In this document: positions 52,525 to 60,801 of the stretch, piece by piece | How the letters are laid out: each line of letters starts with the position of its first letter | Numbering within the stretch: the first letter of the stretch is position 1 | Assembly (NCBI RefSeq): GCF_030056665.1 | Contig: NZ_JASHIG010000035.1 | Reading direction: 5' to 3' (one strand) | Length of the DNA stretch: 64,000 nt | From: Flectobacillus roseus | Lineage (GTDB): Bacteria; Bacteroidota; Bacteroidia; Cytophagales; Spirosomataceae | The notes under the pieces: generated by a model | What the model saw: only the letters and a program-made list of their open reading frames with translations | The model's database searches: none | What the model was told of the DNA's origin: nothing | Translations under genes and position numbers: made by a program

Positions 52525-55323
52525 ATGAAAACCTATTTCCGAACCGCTCTACTAATTTTGATTAGTTTTGGAGCTTGGGCACAAACGAGTCGACTTACTG
52601 GAAAATTTGTAGATGCCAAAGGCGAAGCCCTCATTGGTGTAAACGTAGTGTTGACGAACCCCAATGACGCGAAAGATAAGCATTTTGGCCCTTCCGATGT
52701 GAATGGTCGATTTATAATCAACCGCATTCCTTTAAATACCACATACCAACTTAAAGCAACTATTGTCGGTTATAAAGAATTAACCAAAAACGTGACCATT
52801 TCTAAGGAATTTAATAACCTTGGAGATATCGTTTTACAAGAAAGTACCAACGAACTCAATGAAGTAGTTGTAAAAGGAAAAGCTGCTACCATGGTGCAAA
52901 AAGGCGATACGTTGCAGTACAACGCTAATGCCTTCAAAACAGCGCCAGATGCCAATGCAGATGAATTGGTGAAAAAGTTGCCAGGGATAACTGTTGAAAA
53001 TGGTCAAATTAAAGCACAGGGCGAGAACGTAGCTCAGGTGCTAGTAGACGGAAAACCATTTTTTGGTGATGACCCAAACATTGCTTTGAAAAACTTGCCA
53101 GCAGAGTTAATTGACAAAATCGAAATCATGGATCGTTTGAGTGACCAATCTCAATTGACAGGTTTTAATGATGGCAATACCTCTAAAACAATCAATATCG
53201 TAACAAATCCGAATAGACGTAATGGTCAGTTTGGTAAAGTATATGCTGGATTAGGAACGAATGATAACTACACAGCTGGTGGAAATATCAACTTGTTTAA
53301 TGGTGAAAAAAGATGGTCAATAGTTGGGATGAGTAATAATATCAACCAGCAAAATTTTTCAAGTCAAGACCTGCTAGGAATTAGTAGCAGCGGCGGTGGT
53401 GGCGGTGGAAACCGCGGTGGCGGTGGTGGAAACCGTGGCGGTGGCGGTAACTTTGGCAGTTCTGCGGATAATTTTTTGGTTGGACAACAAACGGGTATCA
53501 ATACGACCAATTCATTTGGTGTAAACTATACCGATAACTGGGGGAAAAAGCTAGCTATAAAAGGAAGTTATTTCTTCAATAATAGCAACAATAGTAATAC
53601 TCAGTCAACTTATCGTACTTATTTCTTGAGTCAGGCTGCCAATCAGTATTATGACGAACAATCGAATAGCTCAAGCAACAATTACAACCATCGCTTGAAT
53701 CTTCGTTTGGAATATACGATTGACCCGAAGAATACCATCATTTTTACCCCAAGGTTAAATCTCCAGAATAACAATTCAACCAGTATAGTTGATGGTTTGA
53801 CGACGGATGCAAATAATCAGAAACTGAATCAGACCTCTAACAATACTACCGCTAAGCGTACAGGATATACTTTCAACAATGATATCTTGTATCGTCATAG
53901 TTTTGCCAAACGTGGGCGCTCTGTGTCATTGAATTTGAGTACTGCCCTCAATGATAGAAATGCCAATAGCAACTTGGTATCGAACAACCAATATTATACC
54001 AGCAATACAAGTTCGGCTACTAAGCAAATTTCAGTGACAGATACTAAGGGCTATACTTTGTCGGCCAACTTAGTTTACACAGAACCAATCGGTAAGGGAT
54101 TGTTGCAAGGTACTTATAACGTGTCGTTCAACAACAATAAGAGCGATAAGGTAACAAACAAATTCAATCCGACATCTAACGAATATTCGGTGTTAGATTC
54201 CCTATTGTCAAACAAATTTGATAATGACTATCTTACGCATCGTGCTGGTTTAGGTTATAACTTGAGAATGAAAAATGGTAATTTAAACTTAGGGGCTAAT
54301 TATCAATCAGCTGAGCTTTCGGGACAGCAGTTGTTCCCTAGAACCACACAAGTAGAAACAAGTTTCCAGAATGTCTTGCCTTATTTGCAGTGGGATTATC
54401 GATTTACACAGGATAGCCGTATTCGTTTCAACTATCGTACCTCTACTAATGCACCAAGCATCACGCAGTTGCAAAATGTGTTGGACAATACCAATCCTTT
54501 ATTCTTGACAAGTGGTAACCCAAATTTGGCGCAAGAGTATAGTCATAATCTGAATGCTCGCTATACCTTTAATATTCCAGCAAAGGCATTGACATTTATG
54601 GTATTGGGTAACTTTGGATACACAAAAAATCCGATTGGAAATGAGGTAATTATTGCTCAACAAGACATGGTTATTGACAGGGGTGTAACCTTGAGAAAAG
54701 GGGCTCAGTTGACTCGACCGATCAACTTTGACAATTCATTGAATATGCGTTCGTTTATGGTTATTGGTTTCCCTTTGTCATTTATCAAAACCAATGTCAA
54801 CCTTACGTCGAGTTATAACTATTCGAAATTGCCAGGTAAAATCAACAACCAGTTGAACAACAGTAACCAGTATAATTTCAACCAAGGTATTACCTTTGCG
54901 AGTAATATTAGTACCAATATCGACTTTAACTTGACTTATAATTTAGGTTACAATCAAGTAGATAATACTTTACAGCCACAGTTGAATACCAAATATTATG
55001 TTCATAATGCTACAGGCCGTTTGAATTTAATCTTTGGCAAAGGCTTTGTATTCCAAACAGATTTGAGCTACTACAGATATAATGGTTTATCTGATTCGTT
55101 TAATCAGCAGTTTATTTTATGGAATATGTCTGCAGGTAAGAAGTTCTTGAAGAGTCAACGTGCAGAAGCAAAAATTACAGTATTTGATGTGTTGAAGCGT
55201 AACAATAGCATTACTCGTACTGTAACAGATACTTATATTGCAGACGTTCGCTCAAATGTTTTGACCCAGTATTTTATGCTTACTTTCACTTACAATATTC
55301 GTAATTTCAAAGGGAATAGCTAG
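52525..55323 (+). CDS. TonB-dependent receptor / outer-membrane beta-barrel family protein
   Basis: A 932-residue protein: signal peptide (ends near GAWAQ), carboxypeptidase-regulatory-like domain (RLTGKFVDAKGEALIGVNVVL, residues 22-105), a plug (LVKKLPGITVENGQIKAQGENVAQVLVDGKPFFGDDP, then LIDKIEIMD), and a large barrel of the OMP_b-brl_3 type. The usual SusC box is absent and no SusD gene follows, so it is not a SusC transporter. A Gly/Asn/Arg low-complexity insert (about residues 289-312, SSGGGGGGNRGGGGGNRGGGG) lies early in the barrel, probably in a surface loop. The substrate is unknown. It is followed by a terminator and a two-component pair. Confidence 0.85.
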   Translation: MKTYFRTALLILISFGAWAQTSRLTGKFVDAKGEALIGVNVVLTNPNDAKDKHFGPSDVNGRFIINRIPLNTTYQLKATIVGYKELTKNVTISKEFNNLGDIVLQESTNELNEVVVKGKAATMVQKGDTLQYNANAFKTAPDANADELVKKLPGITVENGQIKAQGENVAQVLVDGKPFFGDDPNIALKNLPAELIDKIEIMDRLSDQSQLTGFNDGNTSKTINIVTNPNRRNGQFGKVYAGLGTNDNYTAGGNINLFNGEKRWSIVGMSNNINQQNFSSQDLLGISSSGGGGGGNRGGGGGNRGGGGNFGSSADNFLVGQQTGINTTNSFGVNYTDNWGKKLAIKGSYFFNNSNNSNTQSTYRTYFLSQAANQYYDEQSNSSSNNYNHRLNLRLEYTIDPKNTIIFTPRLNLQNNNSTSIVDGLTTDANNQKLNQTSNNTTAKRTGYTFNNDILYRHSFAKRGRSVSLNLSTALNDRNANSNLVSNNQYYTSNTSSATKQISVTDTKGYTLSANLVYTEPIGKGLLQGTYNVSFNNNKSDKVTNKFNPTSNEYSVLDSLLSNKFDNDYLTHRAGLGYNLRMKNGNLNLGANYQSAELSGQQLFPRTTQVETSFQNVLPYLQWDYRFTQDSRIRFNYRTSTNAPSITQLQNVLDNTNPLFLTSGNPNLAQEYSHNLNARYTFNIPAKALTFMVLGNFGYTKNPIGNEVIIAQQDMVIDRGVTLRKGAQLTRPINFDNSLNMRSFMVIGFPLSFIKTNVNLTSSYNYSKLPGKINNQLNNSNQYNFNQGITFASNISTNIDFNLTYNLGYNQVDNTLQPQLNTKYYVHNATGRLNLIFGKGFVFQTDLSYYRYNGLSDSFNQQFILWNMSAGKKFLKSQRAEAKITVFDVLKRNNSITRTVTDTYIADVRSNVLTQYFMLTFTYNIRNFKGNS

Positions 55324-55416
55324 AGCATAAGTGGCAAAGTGAACAGAGACAAAGGCACAAAGTGTGATTATAGATTGAGCGCATGAGTAATTATTTTTAA
55401 TAGGAATTTCACTTTT

Positions 55417-55440
55417 AGAGACGTAATGCTTGCGTCTCAT
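55417..55440. repeat. Second copy of the GAGACGCAA-type palindrome
   Basis: TTAGAGACGTAATGCTTGCG followed by TCTCAT resembles, in reverse complement, the palindrome at 9196-9219. Upstream at 55373-55402, GATTGAGCGCATGAGTAATT also resembles one arm of the hairpin at 16807. Confidence 0.55.
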
Positions 55441-55462
55441 GCAGAGTCAGCATAGAAGTATC

Positions 55463-55502
55463 AAAAAAGGCGGTCGAAAAACTAATTTCGATCGCCTTTT
55501 TA
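55463..55502. terminator. Terminator after the TonB-dependent receptor
   Basis: AAAAAAGGCGGTCGAAA (55463-55479) pairs with TTTCGATCGCCTTTTT (55486-55501) with one wobble, with A and T tracts on the outsides, so it can act on both strands. Confidence 0.85.
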
Positions 55503-55601
55503 GTAAAATTTATAGCAACATCTTAGTTCTCCAATTCGGCTTTTTAAAATGCTAAAATTTGTTAAGATTTTGAGTAGAAAATCAAAGAATCCAAATTTTT
55601 T

Positions 55602-55690
55602 AAAGCCCAAAGCCCAAAGCCCAAAGCCCAAAGCCCAAAGCCCAAAGCCCAAAGCCCAAAGCCCAAAGCCCAAAGCCCAAAGCCCAAAGC
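55602..55690. repeat. AAAGCCC heptamer tandem array, about 12.7 copies
   Basis: Perfect copies of AAAGCCC run without interruption for 89 bp and stop exactly at the TAA stop of the response regulator (55691-55693, minus strand). Read on that strand, the mRNA carries GGGCUUU repeats directly after the stop codon. Such an array is prone to slipped-strand length change. It is not a CRISPR: there are no spacers. Confidence 0.95.
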
Positions 55691-56347
55691 TTACTTCACA
55701 TATCCATACTCCAAGGCAAGTTTTAGTAAGCTCACCATATTTTTTACATCGAATTTAGCTAGTAAATTACTGCGATGTGTTTCTACTGTTTTTTCGCTAA
55801 TACAAAGCGTATTGGCAATTGATTTGGTCGTTTGTCCTTTGGCAATCAGTTCTAAAATCTCTTTTTCCCTCCTTGTAAATTTTAATTCATGTAGATTTCG
55901 TTCTTGATTTTTTTGACGACTCAAGCCATTCATGATAATTTCTGTTACCGCAGCACTTTGGTAGTTTTTCCCCTCACTAACAGCTCTGATAGCCTGTAAA
56001 AATTCCTCTCGTCCAGTGTTTTTTAATAGATACCCTGTAGCTCCATTTTTCAACATTTTCGTAATAAAACTTTCCTCTTGATACATCGAAACAGCTATTA
56101 CTTTGGCTAAAGGATACTGTTCGGTAATACTTTTGCATATATCGAGTCCACTTTCATTGCCCAAATTAATGTCGAGTAATACCACTACATTTTCGGAATG
56201 ATTCATTATTTCAAAAAGCTCTTTGGCTGATTGACACTGTCCCACGACGCTTATGTCTGACTCCAATCCAAGGATATGTGCGAGCCCTTCAGTAAAAATT
56301 TTGTGGTCATCTACGATTATTACACGAATCATCTGTTTTTTTGTCAA
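55691..56347 (-). CDS. NarL/LuxR-type response regulator
   Basis: A 218-residue regulator: receiver domain with Asp59 in VVVLLDINLGNESG and a switch Ser/Lys region (VIAVSMYQEESFITKMLKNGATGYLLKNTG), then a LuxR-type helix-turn-helix (FTRREKEILELIAKGQTTKSIANTLCISEKTVETHRSNLLAKF). The Met at 56332 (MIRVIIVDDHK) is an alternative start. It is divergent from its likely kinase, with only 13 bp between the two start codons as called. Its 3' end abuts the heptamer array. Confidence 0.9.
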   Translation of the reverse strand: MTKKQMIRVIIVDDHKIFTEGLAHILGLESDISVVGQCQSAKELFEIMNHSENVVVLLDINLGNESGLDICKSITEQYPLAKVIAVSMYQEESFITKMLKNGATGYLLKNTGREEFLQAIRAVSEGKNYQSAAVTEIIMNGLSRQKNQERNLHELKFTRREKEILELIAKGQTTKSIANTLCISEKTVETHRSNLLAKFDVKNMVSLLKLALEYGYVK

Positions 56348-56360
56348 AAATCTATTGGTT

Positions 56361-58079
56361 ATGAAAAGCTATTTACGATATATACTTTTGGCGCTGAGCT
56401 TATTGATCTTAAATCATCTCAGTTCTCAGCCATTGCCCCATCCTGATTCGCTCTACGAAAAGTCTACTTTGGAGCGATACATGAAGGAATTTCATGAAAA
56501 ATATAACATCAAAGGTTTAGCAATGACGTATTTGGCTAAAGCCAAAAGTCAAGAGCGATGGAATTTGCCCGACGAATCTCCCATTGAGAGTTATCGCAAA
56601 AGTATGGATTATTTCCGAGTCTTGGGTGATTCACTTCATTACTATGAGGTAAAAGGCTCGTTGGGAACTTACTTTATGGATCGCCCTATTTTTGCCAGTT
56701 ATGCTAATGAATATCTGTCGAGTGCGGTTCAATATTTTCGTAAAATCCATCGACCAGATATGGAAATCGGGCATTTGATAAATCTTGCTAATTTGGCTAT
56801 TCGTCAGAAAGAAATGCAAAAGGCAAAACAATATCTTGTCCGTGCCGATGAATTACCACAATCTGCTATTTCAAAGGGTAGAAATGATGCCGCTTGGGCA
56901 GATTGGTATCGGAGAAATGGCTTTTACCAAGAAGCTATTCAAAAGGCACATTCGAGTTTATCTATAGCCCAAAATATTAAAGTCGCTTGGCTAGAGGCCG
57001 TGTCCTATTTCTACTTGGGGGCTTCGTATCGTAAGGTGGGTCAAAATGAGGAGGCAATTCAATCATTGAATTTGGCACAAACGATTACCGAAAAGTATTT
57101 TAGTATGCTTTTGCTTCGCAAGGCGATTTATGAAGAATTGGGTTTGGTTTATGAGACAAAAAGGCAGTATAACAAGGCTTTTCAATACACATCTTTGGCT
57201 TATCAGACTTTTCAATTACTCGAAAGTTCGAAGTTAGAAGTGGAGGTTCGACAATATCGTGAGTATCAATTATTAGAAGAGCAGCAAGAAAAAATTTCGA
57301 AAATTGCTCTCGAAAAGCGCGTGGCAGAAGCTGAATTGGTTTCCTTAAAAGCTACAGAGCGGATTTATCTTCTGACTATATTAGTAGCCTTTTTGTTGCT
57401 TGTCATACTTTTGTACGCCTATTTCTCGAAACAAAAAGTTGCCAAACTACAAGCTGATAGAGTATTCAAAACCGCACAAATAGATACCTTGCAAGCATTG
57501 ATTAATGGACAAGAGCAAGAGCGACTTCGGATTTCTCAGGATTTACACGATGGGGTAGGGACCTTGCTATCGAGAATCAAAATGATGATGGATGCACCTT
57601 TTTGGAACAATGTTCAGCTACAACATTTACTAGATGATGCTTGTAAAGAAGTACGAAATATCTCAGGAAATTTACAACCATCAAGCCTTCAAAATTTTGG
57701 ATTGATTGCCGCTATTGAAGATTTGGTAAGCAAAAACCATTCAGAAGAGACTGAAATCATATTTCAGGTTTATGGACAATGTTTTGATTTTGGCAAAGAA
57801 AAAACCTTGATGATTTACCGAATTGTACAGGAGTTATTGGCAAATGCCTTGAAATATGCTGAAGCTACGGAGGTGCTTATTCAGATAAGTTTTCAAGAAA
57901 ATCATATCCATTTGACAGTCGAGGATAACGGTAAGGGCTTTGAAACAAGCATTGCACAACATTCTGTGAGAGGATGGCAAAATATTCGTTCAAGATTAGA
58001 CTATTTACAAGGAACCCTATCTATTGAAAGTGATCGACAGTTTGGTACTTCGATAAATATAGAAGTGGAAGGAAAATAA
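56361..58079 (+). CDS. NarX/DesK-type sensor histidine kinase with TPR sensor region
   Basis: The start at 56361 gives a proper signal sequence (YILLALSLLILNHLSSQ); the ORF upstream to 56253 runs through the divergent regulator and is rejected. The 572-residue product has a periplasmic helical region with TPR-like repeats (about 90-320), a membrane helix near 337-357 (LTILVAFLLLVILLYAYF), a HisKA_3 domain with His396 in RISQDLHDGVG and a HATPase_c domain (ELLANALKYAEA, VEDNGKGF). It should phosphorylate the response regulator encoded head-to-head. The TPR region suggests it senses a protein or peptide signal (inference). Confidence 0.88.
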   Translation: MKSYLRYILLALSLLILNHLSSQPLPHPDSLYEKSTLERYMKEFHEKYNIKGLAMTYLAKAKSQERWNLPDESPIESYRKSMDYFRVLGDSLHYYEVKGSLGTYFMDRPIFASYANEYLSSAVQYFRKIHRPDMEIGHLINLANLAIRQKEMQKAKQYLVRADELPQSAISKGRNDAAWADWYRRNGFYQEAIQKAHSSLSIAQNIKVAWLEAVSYFYLGASYRKVGQNEEAIQSLNLAQTITEKYFSMLLLRKAIYEELGLVYETKRQYNKAFQYTSLAYQTFQLLESSKLEVEVRQYREYQLLEEQQEKISKIALEKRVAEAELVSLKATERIYLLTILVAFLLLVILLYAYFSKQKVAKLQADRVFKTAQIDTLQALINGQEQERLRISQDLHDGVGTLLSRIKMMMDAPFWNNVQLQHLLDDACKEVRNISGNLQPSSLQNFGLIAAIEDLVSKNHSEETEIIFQVYGQCFDFGKEKTLMIYRIVQELLANALKYAEATEVLIQISFQENHIHLTVEDNGKGFETSIAQHSVRGWQNIRSRLDYLQGTLSIESDRQFGTSINIEVEGK

Positions 58080-58112
58080 TAATAGCTTATCATAATTTTC
58101 GAAGCTTTTCAG

Positions 58113-58146
58113 CAAAACTCAGGGTTTTCCCTGAGTTTTGTTTTTA
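58113..58146 (+). terminator. Intrinsic terminator after the sensor kinase
   Basis: CAAAACTCAGGG (58113-58124) and CCCTGAGTTTTG (58129-58140) are perfect 12-bp arms around a TTTT loop, followed by a T tract. Confidence 0.92.
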
Positions 58147-58276
58147 GGGATTAACCCTGAATGATATAAGATAAAAAAAATAGAATTTTGTATTAAATAA
58201 AGACTGCTCAAGTCTACACAACAGGTTGTATCCAAAAAACACATAAATATAGATTGAAAATTGAATTGGGAGCTGC

Positions 58277-58322
58277 ATTTTACTTTTGGGCATAGGTCAT
58301 ATAACTATGCCTAAAGTAAAAT
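58277..58322 (+). promoter_or_regulatory. Long leader hairpin just before the GH31 gene
   Basis: ATTTTACTTTTGGGCATAG (58277-58295) pairs with CTATGCCTAAAGTAAAAT (58305-58322) except for one bulged base, around a 9-base loop. It ends 20 bp before the GH31 start (38 bp before the alternative start) and is followed by CTCC, which could pair with GGGAG at 58268-58272. It may control translation or transcript stability of the GH31-GH9 unit. Confidence 0.55.
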
Positions 58323-58342
58323 CTCCTATCCGCTATTAGTCA

Positions 58343-60748
58343 ATGGATTACAGAAAAGATATGCATAGATTTACAAAAAGAGTTTTGGTTCTTATATCAC
58401 TACTTTCGTCTGTAACGACGACATTTGGACAAAGTGGTCCAGCTTTACAAAATGAACCATTTGATTTAAGCCGTGATTTTAGAGATTTTACCAATACCTA
58501 TTTTTTAGCAGATAGTTTGGCTGGTTTTAACCCTTCTACTGGACAAGGACAGTTGAAATGGAGACGAAACCAATACTATCCTCAGCATGCATTTAACAAT
58601 ACGATGGCGGGTATTCACAAAGTGCCTGGAAATGAATTTCCCGGTATTGAATATGCTGCCGATCCAGTACTTCCATTTAGTATTGAGTTTGTTTCGCCCA
58701 AAACGATTCGCATCAAAGCCCAAACAGGTTATGTAGCACAATCAACTGAGCCATCCTTAATGTTGGTCAAAGAACCAAATAAAGATGCTTCGTGGGTGTA
58801 TACAAAAATCAAAAATGGTCACCAATACAAAAGTGCGTTTGGTACGGTTGTCATTACTGAAAATCCTTGGGCAATAGAAATTCATGATGCCAACGGAAAA
58901 CTGCTCACTAAAACGCGCCATCAGGTAGATGGTAAAACTTCCTTTACACCCTCATTACCTTTTTCTTTTGTTCGTCGTGCTGCCGACTATTCAAGAAGTG
59001 TAGCGGCAGTATTTACGTTATCGCCTGATGAAAAAATCTTTGGCTGTGGCGAGTCGTTCACCCGCTTAAACAAATACGGGCAAAAAGTAAACCTATATAC
59101 CACCGATCCTAATGGTGTAGAAACCAACGGGATGTATAAGCCTATTCCATTTTTTATGAGTAGTCGTGGATATGGAATGTTTATGCACACGTCTTCACCA
59201 ATTACTTGTGATTTTGGGGCAACATTTGGGGCTTCCAACGCTTTGTTGATTGGAGATGAAAGTCTTGATTTGTTTGTCTTTTTGGGTGAACCCAAAGATA
59301 TTTTAGATGAATACACCAATATCACAGGCAAGGCCTCTATGCCTCCATTATGGTCGTTTGGGTTGTGGATGAGCCGTATTTCGTATTTTTCAGAGCAAGA
59401 TGGCCGCACGGTTGCTAAGCAGTTGAGAGATTATAAAATTCCTTCTGATGTGATTCATTTTGATACAGGTTGGTTCGAAACAGACTGGCGTTGTGATTAT
59501 GAGTTTTCGAAAAATCGTTTTCAAGACCCAGTCAAAATGATTGCCGATTTGAAAGAACAAGGATTCAGAACCTGTTTGTGGCAGTTGCCTTATTTTGTTC
59601 CGAAAAATGAGTTGTTTTCTGAGATTGTTTCTAAAGGATTAAGTGTCAAAAATGCCAAAGGAAATCTCCCTTACGAGGATGCGGTACTAGATTTTACCAA
59701 TAAAAATACGATTGAATGGTATCAGAATAAAATTGGTAATCTACTAAAAATGGGTGTGTCGGTCATAAAAGTTGATTTTGGTGAGGCGGCGCCGTTGAAT
59801 GGGATTTATTCAAATGGTCGTACAGGTTTCTATGAGCATAATTTGTATCCTTTGCGATATAACAAAACGGTAGCAGATATTACCAAGCAAATTACTGGCG
59901 ACAATATCATTTGGGCTCGTAGTACTTGGGCTGGTAGTCAGCGTTATCCATTGCACTGGGGTGGCGACGCCGAGGCTTCAGATATGGGTATGGAAGCTCA
60001 GTTGAGAGGTGGCTTGTCTATAGGTCTTTCAGGTTTTAGTTTTTGGAGTCATGATGCTGGTGGGTTTGCTGCCCAAACCCCAGAGGATTTGTATCGCAGA
60101 TGGGCTCCTTTTGGCTTATTTACTTCACATTCTCGTTGTCATGGTCAACCGCCGAAAGAGCCTTGGGCGTACAGCGAAAAGTTTTTGAATACTTTCAGAA
60201 AAGTAGCAGAAACGAAGTACAAATTGATGCCATATATCTATGCTCAAGCAAAAGTAGCTTCCGAAAAAGGATTACCCATGATGCGTGCACTTTTTATAGA
60301 GTTTCCTGAAGATCCGGGAGCATGGCAAATTGAAAATGAATATCTTTTGGGACAAGATTTATTGGTAGCTCCAATATTTGAAACGGGTTCAAATGAGAGA
60401 AATGTATATTTGCCAAAAGGCAAATGGATTGATTTTCAGAGTAATAAAGTATATGAAGGTGGGTGGCATAAAATTGCTGGAGGTGAATTTTCAATTGTTG
60501 TGCTGGTAAGAGAGGGTACTGTATTGCCTCAAGTAAAATTAGCACAGTCGACTGCACAAATCGACTGGTCACAAATTGAATTAGTCAGCTATGCCATTAA
60601 TGGAACGGCTAAAGGGAAAGTTTATTTGCCAAATGATAGCCAATGGCAAGAAGTCAGTGTGTCGACAAAAGGGAAGAAAACTCAATTACTCAAAGATCCT
60701 TACAATCAAAAAGTGAAATGGAATTGTGTGAGTTTTCTTGAAAGATAA
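58343..60748 (+). CDS. GH31 alpha-xylosidase/alpha-glucosidase, exported
   Basis: An 801-residue exported enzyme. The Met at 58361 (MHRFTKRVLVLISLLSS) is an equally good start. A signal peptide ends near FGQS. The GH31 core has Asp478 as nucleophile in VIKVDFGEAAPLNG and Asp542 in HWGGDAEASD as the general acid/base, then GLSGFSFWSHDAGGF. The KVDFGE form is characteristic of the xylosidase branch (E. coli YicI has KTDFGE), so release of xylose from xyloglucan oligosaccharides is likely, though alpha-glucosidase is possible. A GH9 gene follows 53 bp downstream, very likely in the same operon. Confidence 0.87.
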   Translation: MDYRKDMHRFTKRVLVLISLLSSVTTTFGQSGPALQNEPFDLSRDFRDFTNTYFLADSLAGFNPSTGQGQLKWRRNQYYPQHAFNNTMAGIHKVPGNEFPGIEYAADPVLPFSIEFVSPKTIRIKAQTGYVAQSTEPSLMLVKEPNKDASWVYTKIKNGHQYKSAFGTVVITENPWAIEIHDANGKLLTKTRHQVDGKTSFTPSLPFSFVRRAADYSRSVAAVFTLSPDEKIFGCGESFTRLNKYGQKVNLYTTDPNGVETNGMYKPIPFFMSSRGYGMFMHTSSPITCDFGATFGASNALLIGDESLDLFVFLGEPKDILDEYTNITGKASMPPLWSFGLWMSRISYFSEQDGRTVAKQLRDYKIPSDVIHFDTGWFETDWRCDYEFSKNRFQDPVKMIADLKEQGFRTCLWQLPYFVPKNELFSEIVSKGLSVKNAKGNLPYEDAVLDFTNKNTIEWYQNKIGNLLKMGVSVIKVDFGEAAPLNGIYSNGRTGFYEHNLYPLRYNKTVADITKQITGDNIIWARSTWAGSQRYPLHWGGDAEASDMGMEAQLRGGLSIGLSGFSFWSHDAGGFAAQTPEDLYRRWAPFGLFTSHSRCHGQPPKEPWAYSEKFLNTFRKVAETKYKLMPYIYAQAKVASEKGLPMMRALFIEFPEDPGAWQIENEYLLGQDLLVAPIFETGSNERNVYLPKGKWIDFQSNKVYEGGWHKIAGGEFSIVVLVREGTVLPQVKLAQSTAQIDWSQIELVSYAINGTAKGKVYLPNDSQWQEVSVSTKGKKTQLLKDPYNQKVKWNCVSFLER

Positions 60749-60801
60749 TACTATTTAATTCTTCGGTCGTTAGCGACTATTTATCCAATTTATTTAATAC
60801 T

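Noticed and set aside
55602..55690. CRISPR-like regular array
   Set aside because: The 7-bp units are contiguous with no spacers; it is a simple tandem repeat.
55549..55758. 69-residue ORF reading PKAQSPKPKAQSP repeats
   Set aside because: It is a translation artefact of the heptamer array and overlaps the response regulator.
56253..56360. Upstream start of the sensor kinase
   Set aside because: It runs antisense through the response regulator; the signal sequence starts at 56361.
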